This document shows positions 42,361 to 49,324 of a DNA stretch of 49,324 nt, in pieces. Each line of letters opens with the position of its first letter. The first letter of the stretch is position 1. The stretch is taken from positions 1 through 49,324 of the forward strand of contig CAMBXE010000007.1 in NCBI GenBank assembly GCA_945871805.1, in the 5' to 3' direction. This stretch comes from Rhizobium sp. Q54. GTDB taxonomy: Bacteria > Pseudomonadota > Alphaproteobacteria > Rickettsiales > UBA1997. The notes beneath the pieces are model-generated. The model was not told the DNA's origin. It was given only the letters and a program-made list of their open reading frames with translations, and did not search any database. Both the position numbers and the translations under genes were made by a program.

Positions 42361-43356
42361 TTACACCGCTAACATTTTTTCTCGGTCAGAATCGATCTCG
42401 TTAAATACATCTTCCCAGGTTCCGATTGTTGATGCCTTGCTGTATTCGGTGACGCGATTTTCGAAGAAATTTGTGTGCTCAACGCCATTCAAAATTTCAT
42501 CAAGCCAAGGGAGTGGGTTGGCGTCGATCATGTAAATATCTTTGAGGCCGAGTTGGTTTAAACGACGGTCGGCGATGTAGCGAATGTAGCGCTTAACTTC
42601 ACGCGAAGTGAGGCCTTCAACATTGCCCATTTCGAAAGCGAGATCGATGAAAGCATCTTCAAAATGAACGATTGTGGCGCAGGCTTCGTAGAGTCTGCCT
42701 TTTAGTTCTTCGTCCCAAACTTCAGGATTTTCTTGGCAGAAAGTGCGAAAAAGTTTAATAATGGAATGAGTGTGAAGAGTTTCGTCGCGCACCGACCAAG
42801 CCACGATTTGTCCCATTCCTTTCATCTTTCCGAAGCGTTGGAAATTTAGTAAAATTGCGAAAGAAGCAAAAAGCTGTAAGCCTTCGGTGAAGCCGCCGAA
42901 AACCGCGAGAGTAGTGGCGATGTCTTTCTTGGTGCTAATGCCAAACTTGTGCATGTAGTCGTATTTATCCTTCATCTCTTTGTATTTCATGAAGGCAGAA
43001 TATTCCGCTTCCGGCATTCCGACGGTGTCGAGAAGATGCGAGTAAGCGGCAATGTGAATCGTTTCCATGTTGGAAAAAGCCGAGAGCATCATTTGCACTT
43101 CAATCGGTTTGAAAACCTGAGAATAATGCTTCATGTAGCAGTTATTCACTTCGATGTCGGCCTGGGTGAAAAAGCGGAAAATTTGCGTTAAAAGATTTTT
43201 TTCGCTGGCGGTTAGATTGTGTTTCCAGTCGCGCACATCATCGGCCAAAGGCACTTCTTCTGGAAGCCAATGAACTTGCTGTTGTTTTAACCAAGCATCG
43301 TAAGCCCAAGGGTAGTTGAATGGTTTGTACGTTGGTTTTGCATCAAGAAGGGACAT
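42361..43356 (-). CDS. nrdB: Ribonucleotide-diphosphate reductase beta subunit
   Basis: The class I small subunit (331 residues) that holds the diiron-tyrosyl radical needed to make deoxyribonucleotides. Ligands are visible in NMETIHIAAYSHLL (E, H and the radical tyrosine at the class Ia spacing E-T-I-H-x-x-x-Y) and RDETLHTHSI. Start is set at ATG 43356 (MSLLDAKPTYK); a longer frame to 43422 is not conserved-looking. nrdA is not in the window. It diverges from the peroxiredoxin gene, with an IscR-like palindrome between them. Confidence 0.95.
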   Translation of the reverse strand: MSLLDAKPTYKPFNYPWAYDAWLKQQQVHWLPEEVPLADDVRDWKHNLTASEKNLLTQIFRFFTQADIEVNNCYMKHYSQVFKPIEVQMMLSAFSNMETIHIAAYSHLLDTVGMPEAEYSAFMKYKEMKDKYDYMHKFGISTKKDIATTLAVFGGFTEGLQLFASFAILLNFQRFGKMKGMGQIVAWSVRDETLHTHSIIKLFRTFCQENPEVWDEELKGRLYEACATIVHFEDAFIDLAFEMGNVEGLTSREVKRYIRYIADRRLNQLGLKDIYMIDANPLPWLDEILNGVEHTNFFENRVTEYSKASTIGTWEDVFNEIDSDREKMLAV

Positions 43357-43449
43357 GATTTTTAGAAAAAAAGGGTAAGGGACAAGGAAGGAGAAACTAA
43401 AAATTGGTGTCAGCAATTGCAAACCAGAAATTTGGTTTTTAGCTTAATG

Positions 43450-43468
43450 CCCGAGTAAATTACTCAGG
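43450..43468. promoter_or_regulatory. Candidate Rrf2/IscR-like operator
   Basis: An inverted repeat CCCGAGTAAATTACTCAGG, 34 bases upstream of the peroxiredoxin ATG and about 95 from the nrdB ATG. Extended to 25 bases it agrees with the E. coli IscR type 1 consensus as I recall it at 22 positions; the mismatches are one end position and the symmetric pair GAGT/ACTC in place of GACT/AGTC. This suggests control by an Rrf2-family iron-sulfur regulator. No regulator gene is in the window. Confidence 0.45.
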
Positions 43469-43501
43469 TATTCAAACCGTAAATCTCAAATCATAAATTT
43501 T

Positions 43502-44104
43502 ATGTCAGTTCTAGTTGGAAAAAAGGCCCCGGATTTCACTGCTTCAGCAGTAATGCCAAACAACGAAATCAACGATCAATTTAATCTTCATTCTTACCTT
43601 AAAGGAAAGATCGGTGTGTTATTTTTCTACCCACTTGATTTCACTTTTGTTTGCCCTTCAGAAATCATCGCTTTCGATAATCGCTTGAAAGAATTCAAAG
43701 ATCGTGGCGCTGAAGTTATTGGCATTTCGGTTGATTCAAAATTTTGCCACTTGGCCTGGAAAAATACCGAAGTTAGCAAGGGCGGAATTGGTCAAATTCA
43801 ATATCCTCTTGTTGCCGATTTAACCAAATCAATTGCTCGTGATTACGATGTTTTGATGGGTGAGGCGGTTGCTCTTCGCGGAACTTTCGTGATTGATCAA
43901 AAAGGCGTTGTTTGCCATCAAGTTGTGAATGATTTGCCACTTGGTCGTAACATTGATGAAGCGATTCGCATGGTTGATTCACTTAAGTTTTTCCAAGAGC
44001 ATGGCGAAGTTTGTCCGGCTGGTTGGAGCAAAGGTAAGCAAGGCATGAAAGCTGATGCGGAAGGTGTTGCAGAATATTTAGCTGGTAACGCAAAAAATCT
44101 GTAA
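43502..44104 (+). CDS. 2-Cys peroxiredoxin (AhpC/Prx1 type)
   Basis: A 200-residue thiol peroxidase that reduces hydrogen peroxide and organic hydroperoxides. The peroxidatic cysteine is C51 in [14 protein letters not shown] and the resolving cysteine C171 in HGEVCPAGW; the GG...YF region and the C-terminal tail [19 protein letters not shown] fit the typical Prx1/AhpC-like eukaryote-type subfamily. A palindrome that could be an Rrf2/IscR-type operator lies just upstream. A weak hairpin follows the stop. The reductant (Trx/AhpF) is not encoded nearby. Confidence 0.94.
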   Translation: MSVLVGKKAPDFTASAVMPNNEINDQFNLHSYLKGKIGVLFFYPLDFTFVCPSEIIAFDNRLKEFKDRGAEVIGISVDSKFCHLAWKNTEVSKGGIGQIQYPLVADLTKSIARDYDVLMGEAVALRGTFVIDQKGVVCHQVVNDLPLGRNIDEAIRMVDSLKFFQEHGEVCPAGWSKGKQGMKADAEGVAEYLAGNAKNL

Positions 44105-44117
44105 TTTTTAGAGTTAG

Positions 44118-44150
44118 ATGGCGCGAGTCGATTATTGCGATTCGCGCCAT
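44118..44150 (+). terminator. Probable hairpin terminator after peroxiredoxin
   Basis: A 13-bp stem (ATGGCGCGAGTCG/CGATTCGCGCCAT, one G-T pair) around a 7-nt loop, followed by CCTTATTTTC rather than a clean T-run. It separates the peroxiredoxin from rpsL. Confidence 0.55.
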
Positions 44151-44235
44151 TCCTTATTTTCTTGATTGACTAAGAATTACTCTTTCCTAAAAGGCGCGCC
44201 CCCAATTTTTAAAATTTCTACAAAACAACAATTTC

Positions 44236-44607
44236 ATGCCGACAGTTAATCAGCTAATCAGAAAACCAAGAGTCAAACAGACCGCGAAAAATAAGGTTCC
44301 AGCGATGAAGGGTTGCCCACAAAAAAGAGGCGTCTGCACCCGTGTTTACACAACAACTCCAAAAAAACCGAACTCAGCTTTACGTAAAGTTGCTCGGGTT
44401 AAATTGACTAATGGATTTGAAGTTATTGCCTACATTCCTGGCGAAGGTCATAATCTACAAGAGCACTCGGTCGTAGCGATTCGCGGTGGTCGTGTTAAAG
44501 ATTTGCCAGGTGTTCGTTACCACATCATTCGTGGCTCTCTTGACACGCAAGGTGTAAAAAATCGTAAGCAAGCACGTTCTAAGTACGGCGCTCAAAAGCC
44601 TAAATAG
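44236..44607 (+). CDS. rpsL: 30S ribosomal protein S12
   Basis: 123 residues, the decoding-centre protein and target of streptomycin resistance mutations. The conserved [19 protein letters not shown] and the [28 protein letters not shown] loop are intact. The lysine in KKPNSALRK that confers sensitivity is wild-type. First gene of the str operon; no SD is evident before the ATG. rpsG follows after 22 bases. Confidence 0.98.
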   Translation: MPTVNQLIRKPRVKQTAKNKVPAMKGCPQKRGVCTRVYTTTPKKPNSALRKVARVKLTNGFEVIAYIPGEGHNLQEHSVVAIRGGRVKDLPGVRYHIIRGSLDTQGVKNRKQARSKYGAQKPK

Positions 44608-44629
44608 TTAAAAATAAAATTTCCAAAAC

Positions 44630-45097
44630 ATGAGAAGAAGAGCAGCAAAGGTCAGAAAAATTTTCCCTGACGCAAAATATGGCGAAGTAATCGTTTCTAG
44701 ATTCGTCAATCGCTTGATGGATGACGGTAAAAAATCTGTTGTCGAAAAATCTGTTTACGCAGCTTTCGATCAATTGGAGCAAAAATTAAAAAAACCTCCT
44801 GTCGTAATTTTCAAAGAAGCTTTGGAAAACGTGATCCCAAAAGTTGAAGTCAGATCTCGCCGTATTGGCGGTGCAACTTACCAAATCCCGGTTGAAGTTT
44901 CTCCTCGTCGTGGTTCAGCCCTAGCTTTGAAATGGCTAAAATTCGGTATTGAAAATATCAAAGGTAAAGATCTTACGACTAAAGTGGTTAGCGTAATTCT
45001 TGAGTCTCTCGAGAACAAAGGTTGGGCAGCAAAGAAGAAAGAAGAAGTGTTCAAGATGGCCGAAGCCAACAAGGCTTTCGCGCATTACCGCTGGTAG
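44630..45097 (+). CDS. rpsG: 30S ribosomal protein S7
   Basis: 155 residues, a primary 16S rRNA binder and nucleator of the 30S head. Conserved N-terminus MRRRAAKVRKIFPDAKYGE and VSPRRGSALALKWL are present. Second gene of the str operon; the next gene is not fusA but a glycosyltransferase-like gene beginning 22 bases later. Confidence 0.98.
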   Translation: MRRRAAKVRKIFPDAKYGEVIVSRFVNRLMDDGKKSVVEKSVYAAFDQLEQKLKKPPVVIFKEALENVIPKVEVRSRRIGGATYQIPVEVSPRRGSALALKWLKFGIENIKGKDLTTKVVSVILESLENKGWAAKKKEEVFKMAEANKAFAHYRW

Positions 45098-45119
45098 TTT
45101 TTAAAGCAGGGCTTTTGTT

Positions 45120-45953
45120 GTGACTGAGTTTGATATTGTAATTCCAGCTCACGAGAAAGACCTGCCAATTCTCGAATTTTCTATTGACGCGGCACGCAAG
45201 AAAATCGCTGGCGTCAGAAGAATTATTGTTATTTCCAAAGAGCGTTACACAAACAAGGCTGAGTGGTTTGATGAAGCTCTATTTCCTTTTTCTTTTAGTT
45301 TTGTGCAGAGCCAAGTTGGCGGGGTGGTTGGTTGGTATTTCCAGCAGCTGTTAAAATTTTATGCCACCTCAACTATCCCAAATATTAGTGAAAATATTTT
45401 AATTCTAGACAGCGACACTGTTTTTTTTCGTCGGGTCAGAATGTTCGATCGCCAAGGCCGCGCACTCTACAATATTAGCAAAGACAAGAATATTGAGCAC
45501 AGAGATTTCGATCAAAGAGTTGCTTCACACATCCGAAAATTATTGCCGGAAATCGCCGTAGAAAATTTACCAAAAGAATTTCAAGCGGTCTCGGGAATCA
45601 GCCACCACATGGTTTTTAATCACAAGATTTTGCAAGATTTATTCCAACGCGTTGAGAAGCATGACGGTAGCGGAGACCCTTTTTACAAAATTTTCTTAAA
45701 ACATGCTGATTGCTCACATTCCGCTGCCGAATACCAAACTTATTTCAATTTCATTTTGGTTTTTTACCGCGACAAAATGGCGATTAGAAAACTGAATTAC
45801 AAAAATACTGCAGATTCAAACGTCGCCAAATATCGCTTCCGTTTCAAATACCATTACTGCTCTTTCCATTCCTACCTTCGCAACACCAAGACCAATTGTT
45901 TAGGCATAAAATTCCAAAATCTTCTGCGTAAGATCTTGTCAATTAAGAACTGA
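45120..45953 (+). CDS. Glycosyltransferase-like (GT-A fold, DUF6492-like) protein
   Basis: A 277-residue protein inserted between rpsG and fusA. The start FDIVIPAHEKDLPILEFSIDA and the DxD-type site LILDSDTVFFRR (metal-dependent nucleotide-sugar binding) are typical of GT-A enzymes; the later AVSGISHHMVFNHKIL and YQTYFNFILVFYRD resemble proteins annotated DUF6492. No signal peptide or membrane helix. It starts with GTG (45120) and ends 44 bases before fusA. Acceptor and sugar are unknown. Codon use looks like the neighbours, so a recent foreign origin is not obvious. Confidence 0.75.
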   Translation: MTEFDIVIPAHEKDLPILEFSIDAARKKIAGVRRIIVISKERYTNKAEWFDEALFPFSFSFVQSQVGGVVGWYFQQLLKFYATSTIPNISENILILDSDTVFFRRVRMFDRQGRALYNISKDKNIEHRDFDQRVASHIRKLLPEIAVENLPKEFQAVSGISHHMVFNHKILQDLFQRVEKHDGSGDPFYKIFLKHADCSHSAAEYQTYFNFILVFYRDKMAIRKLNYKNTADSNVAKYRFRFKYHYCSFHSYLRNTKTNCLGIKFQNLLRKILSIKN

Positions 45954-45997
45954 AAACTACGTTGCCGCGCCCTTTTTAATCTAGATCTCCCTTACTC

Positions 45998-48076
45998 ATG
46001 CCTCGTCAAATCGAAATCGAAAAATACCGTAACATCGGAATCATGGCGCACATTGACGCCGGCAAAACTACTACAACCGAGCGTATTCTTTTCTACACCG
46101 GCAAGTCGCACAAGATTGGCGAAGTGCACGACGGCGCTGCCACAATGGACTGGATGGAACAAGAACAAGAACGTGGAATCACAATCACTTCTGCCGCGAC
46201 CACATGTTTCTGGAAAGAGCACCGCATTAACATCATTGACACGCCAGGCCACGTAGATTTCACCATTGAAGTTGAGCGTTCTCTTCGCGTTCTTGACGGA
46301 GCGATTTGCGTATTTGATGCGGTTGCTGGTGTTGAGCCACAATCAGAAACAGTTTGGCGCCAAGCTAACAAATACAAAGTTCCAAGAATGTGTTTCGTTA
46401 ATAAAATGGACAGAACCGGCGCGAATTTTTACCGCTGCGTTGACATGATGAAAACTCGTTTGGGCGCACGTCCAATTCCAGTTCAATTGCCAATTCACGA
46501 AGCTGAAGATTACGGCGGTTTGATCGATTTAATCAGAATGAAAGCCGTAGTCTGGAAAGACGAAACAATGGGCGCAGATTTTTCACTTGAAGAAATCCCG
46601 GCAGATCTTTTAGACAAAGCTAAAGAATACCGCGAACAGCTAGTTGAAGCTGCAATCGAGCAAGATGACGCTTTAATGGAAAGTTATTTAGCTGGTGAAG
46701 AAATCTCTGAAGCAGATCTAAAACGCTGCATCCGTCAAGCAACAATTGCTGGCGCTTTCGTGCCGGTTTTGAACGGAACTGCCTTCAAGAATAAAGGCGT
46801 TCAAACCTTGCTAGACGCTGTGGTAGATTATTTGCCAAGCCCACAAGACATCAAAGCAATCCCGGCGATTAATTTGAGAAATGAAGAAGTAATTAGCATC
46901 AATTGTGGCGACAAAAAATTTGCTGGCCTGGCTTTCAAAATCATGACTGATCCATTCGTTGGATCTCTCACTTTCGTCCGTATTTACTCCGGCACTTTGA
47001 CTGGCGGAACTGGCGCGATCAACACAACCAAAAACAAAAAAGAACGCGTCGGCCGTATTCTTTTGATGCACGCAAATAATCGTGAAGACATCAAAGAAGC
47101 CTACGCTGGAGACATTGTTGCCCTCGCTGGTTTGAAAGACACCACAACGGGAGACACTCTAGTTGAAGTCGACAACGACATCGTTCTCGAAAGAATGATT
47201 TTCCCTGAGCCGGTAATTGAAGTTTCAGTTGAGCCAAAATCAACGGCAGACCAAGAAAGAATGGGCATGGCTCTGTCGCGTTTGGCTTCGGAAGATCCGT
47301 CACTGCGCATCGAATCAGATCAAGAATCTGGTCAAACCATTCTTCGTGGAATGGGCGAGTTACACTTGGAAATCATCGTCGACCGCATGAAGCGCGAATT
47401 CAAAGTCGAAGCAAATATTGGTCAGCCAAAAGTTGCTTACCGCGAAACCATTACCAAAAAAGTTGAAATCGATTACACGCACAAAAAACAATCGGGAGGT
47501 TCCGGTCAATTCGCGAAAGTTAAAATTCGTTTTGAGCCACTTCCAGCCGACTCAAAAGACAATTTCGTTTTTGAAAGCGAAGTTGTTGGTGGACGCGTTC
47601 CGAAAGAATTCATTCCAGGCGTTGAGAAGGGTTTAAAATCTGCGAAAGACACCGGATTTTTAGCTGGCTTTCCAGTCGTAAGATTGAAAACAGCCTTGCT
47701 TGACGGCGCCTACCACGACGTGGATTCATCAGTTCTTGCTTTCGAAATTGCGGCTCGCTCTGCATTCCGCGAAGCCATGGAAAAAGCCGGTCCAATCATT
47801 CTTGAGCCAATCATGAAAGTCGAAGTAGTTACTCCTGAAGAATACATGGGCGACGTAATCGGCGACATCAACTCACGTCGCGGACAAATCCAAAACGTGG
47901 AAGCGCGTGACGTTACGCAAGTAATCACTGCCAAAGTTCCGCTCGCGGCAATGTTTGGTTACGTAAATAGTTTGCGCTCTTTGTCACAAGGTCGCTCAAG
48001 CTACTCAATGGAATTTGATTGTTACGAGCCAGTTCCGGCTCACGTAGCAGAAGAAATTAAAGCCAAAAAATCTTAA
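45998..48076 (+). CDS. fusA: Elongation factor G
   Basis: The translocation GTPase (692 residues). G1 [16 protein letters not shown]2/G3 region GITITSAAT and [23 protein letters not shown]4 NKMD are intact, followed by domains II-V. Length is standard. No SD is obvious before the ATG. tufA normally follows but here a strong terminator ends the transcript instead. Confidence 0.98.
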   Translation: MPRQIEIEKYRNIGIMAHIDAGKTTTTERILFYTGKSHKIGEVHDGAATMDWMEQEQERGITITSAATTCFWKEHRINIIDTPGHVDFTIEVERSLRVLDGAICVFDAVAGVEPQSETVWRQANKYKVPRMCFVNKMDRTGANFYRCVDMMKTRLGARPIPVQLPIHEAEDYGGLIDLIRMKAVVWKDETMGADFSLEEIPADLLDKAKEYREQLVEAAIEQDDALMESYLAGEEISEADLKRCIRQATIAGAFVPVLNGTAFKNKGVQTLLDAVVDYLPSPQDIKAIPAINLRNEEVISINCGDKKFAGLAFKIMTDPFVGSLTFVRIYSGTLTGGTGAINTTKNKKERVGRILLMHANNREDIKEAYAGDIVALAGLKDTTTGDTLVEVDNDIVLERMIFPEPVIEVSVEPKSTADQERMGMALSRLASEDPSLRIESDQESGQTILRGMGELHLEIIVDRMKREFKVEANIGQPKVAYRETITKKVEIDYTHKKQSGGSGQFAKVKIRFEPLPADSKDNFVFESEVVGGRVPKEFIPGVEKGLKSAKDTGFLAGFPVVRLKTALLDGAYHDVDSSVLAFEIAARSAFREAMEKAGPIILEPIMKVEVVTPEEYMGDVIGDINSRRGQIQNVEARDVTQVITAKVPLAAMFGYVNSLRSLSQGRSSYSMEFDCYEPVPAHVAEEIKAKKS

Positions 48077-48125
48077 CAGATTTCGTTCTGGTCTGGCTAA
48101 GTCGAGACCAAGCGAAATTGAAATT

Positions 48126-48161
48126 AAAGGGTCTGATCTTTCGAGGTCAGACCCTTTTTTA
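48126..48161 (+). terminator. Intrinsic terminator of the str operon
   Basis: An 11-bp perfect stem (AAAGGGTCTGA/TCAGACCCTTT) around a 10-nt loop, followed by TTT. It ends transcription about 50 bases after the fusA stop. Confidence 0.9.
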
Positions 48162-48293
48162 TTTCCCAAATCTTCCCAAATTACTTCTTTTTGACACGCT
48201 ACCCCCGGCGAAGCCTTGATTTTAGAGGATCGCCAAAAAAGATGAATTTTGTCCAGCTGGACAAAATCTCATTTTAACCAATGGAATCAAGGC

Positions 48294-49319
48294 ATGAAGG
48301 CGGTACAAATAATTCTGAAAAATTACGACAAATTACTCTCCGAAGTAAAAAGTTACGTCGAGGAAGCCGCGGAAAGCATTTCAAAAATTGCTACGAGAAA
48401 AAAAGTCGAGATGGCTTGGAAGATCGGCAGGTCTGTGCAGAACCACCTCAAGGAAAATGATCAGTCAGAAAAAAGCAGTTACGGAAAACATCTTTTCGAG
48501 CGCCTAGAAAATGAGGCGGGTATTTCTCAGAGCGTTCTCTACAAAATGAGTAATTTCTACAAATCTTACTCCAAACTTCCCGCAGACGACGACAAATTAA
48601 ATTGGAGTCATTACCGCGTGCTTGCTGGCGTCAAAGATGTAGACCGGCGTAAATATTTAGAAGATTTGACGCGGTCAGAAAATCTCGACGCGGAAGAGTT
48701 AAGCAAAAAATTAAAAAAATCTAAATCGCCAGGAAGCTCTAAAAACAAAAGAAAGAAGCTGAATTCAAAATTAAATTTCCGTCGCGGAAAACTTTTTTGT
48801 TACAATTTGACAAGGGTTGAAGAGCTAGGATTCTCGTGCATCGATTGCGGTTTTGGAATTTTGTACGAGCTTGAAGAAAATGTTCCCGCGCAAGCAAAAA
48901 TTGTGGAAACGATTAAAAATGGCGAAAAATATTTGGTCAAAAAATCAAAGGTTAGGGCAATCAATCTCAACGCTTACAAGGCTTACTTGCGTAAGGTTGT
49001 AGACGGCGACACGATTCACGTGGTTCTTGATTTGGGTTTTAAAATTTTTCACGAAGAAATTTTGCGTTTACGGCAAATTGATGCGCCAGAAATTGGTTCT
49101 AAAGCTGGCAAAAAATCTGCGCGTGCTTTGAAAAAAATTTTACAAGATTTGCCTTTTTTAATCGTCAAAACTCACGCGACCGACATTTACGGACGCTACC
49201 TCGCCGATGTTTTTCTGCCCGACAAAGATGGAAGATTTTCTGTCGAAGAAACCGTGGAAAAGGGCGATTATCTAAGTCAGATCTTACTTGATCGGAAATT
49301 TGCCGAGCCGTTTTCTTGA
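48294..49319 (+). CDS. DUF1016 N-terminal domain fused to staphylococcal-nuclease domain
   Basis: A two-domain protein of 341 residues. The N-terminal 150 residues match the DUF1016/YhcG N-terminal winged-helix-like domain (KIGRSVQNHLKE, YGKHLFERLENEAG, SVLYKMSNFYKSYSKL, NWSHYRVLAGVKD). After a basic linker comes a SNase (thermonuclease) domain with active-site residues in KVVDGDTIHVVLDLG, ILRLRQIDAPEIGSK and DIYGRYLADV, so all three catalytic boxes are present. YhcG proteins normally carry a PDDEXK nuclease after this domain; here a different nuclease takes its place. The ATG at 48294 is chosen over a TTG at 48249. Its role is unknown; DNA or RNA degradation in defence or competition is inference. 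It ends 5 bases before the window edge. Confidence 0.75.
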   Translation: MKAVQIILKNYDKLLSEVKSYVEEAAESISKIATRKKVEMAWKIGRSVQNHLKENDQSEKSSYGKHLFERLENEAGISQSVLYKMSNFYKSYSKLPADDDKLNWSHYRVLAGVKDVDRRKYLEDLTRSENLDAEELSKKLKKSKSPGSSKNKRKKLNSKLNFRRGKLFCYNLTRVEELGFSCIDCGFGILYELEENVPAQAKIVETIKNGEKYLVKKSKVRAINLNAYKAYLRKVVDGDTIHVVLDLGFKIFHEEILRLRQIDAPEIGSKAGKKSARALKKILQDLPFLIVKTHATDIYGRYLADVFLPDKDGRFSVEETVEKGDYLSQILLDRKFAEPFS

Positions 49320-49324
49320 AGAAA

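Noticed and set aside
48141-48160. Second hairpin around 48083-48118 after fusA as a separate terminator
   Set aside because: It has unpaired bases and no T-run; the hairpin at 48126-48161 is much stronger.

Overview
The window is AT-rich, densely packed bacterial DNA that looks like an alphaproteobacterium, probably of Rickettsiales-like or otherwise reduced, host-associated character. This rests on the cytochrome bc1 operon (petABC), complex I NuoE, an adrenodoxin-type ferredoxin, ThyX, TatA, ExoD, an ATP synthase operon of alphaproteobacterial type, and many short palindromic repeats scattered between and into genes. Some biosynthesis remains (NadC, PanC, BioB, PurK). The affiliation is inferred from gene content, not from a phylogeny.

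Layout. 1-2073 is an accessory patch: a complete IS481-type insertion sequence starting at base 1, then a metalloprotease/repressor pair (ImmA/IrrE + XRE), lying on the 3' side of a tRNA-Lys(CTT) at 2287-2362. From 2420 to 11338 nearly everything runs leftward: ABC-F ATPase, NuoE, cytochrome c1, cytochrome b, Rieske protein (petABC-nuoE, the respiratory block), dUTPase, Rho, then ExoD-tatA-thyX. uvrC is on the plus strand and ends in a long palindrome. 13131-15465 is nadC, a TPR-like membrane protein and an ABC-2 permease. 15512-17869 is a tandem duplication of a prepilin-like gene with a lectin-like (LamG) domain. Then come nhaA, pth, a coiled-coil RmuC-like protein and panC. 21618-24419 is a large unrecognised three-part protein (kinase fold + S66 peptidase fold + unknown domain) bracketed by two copies of a palindromic repeat. 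Then prmC, a membrane-anchored protein, ferredoxin, trmL, ftsI, atpG-atpA-atpH, an aspartoacylase-like protein, speB, purK, a small frameshifted ORF plus pirin, msrBA, rlmE, a threonine dehydratase/VOC/RidA operon, bioB, modA and nrdB. The right end (43502-49319) is on the plus strand: peroxiredoxin, the str operon (rpsL, rpsG, an inserted glycosyltransferase-like gene, fusA) and a DUF1016-staphylococcal nuclease fusion.

The most unusual items are: (1) the 933-residue kinase/S66-peptidase fusion; (2) the tandem prepilin-lectin genes, whose 33 base differences inside the coding region are all amino-acid changing; (3) a 181-bp structured repeat (two full copies, one deleted copy) that sits on TAA stop codons and supplies the C-terminus of FtsI; (4) UvrC ending without its helix-hairpin-helix domain at a palindrome; (5) conserved operons opened or cut (ftsI directly after atpG with no atpD/atpC; a glycosyltransferase-like gene between rpsG and fusA; nuoE attached to petABC).
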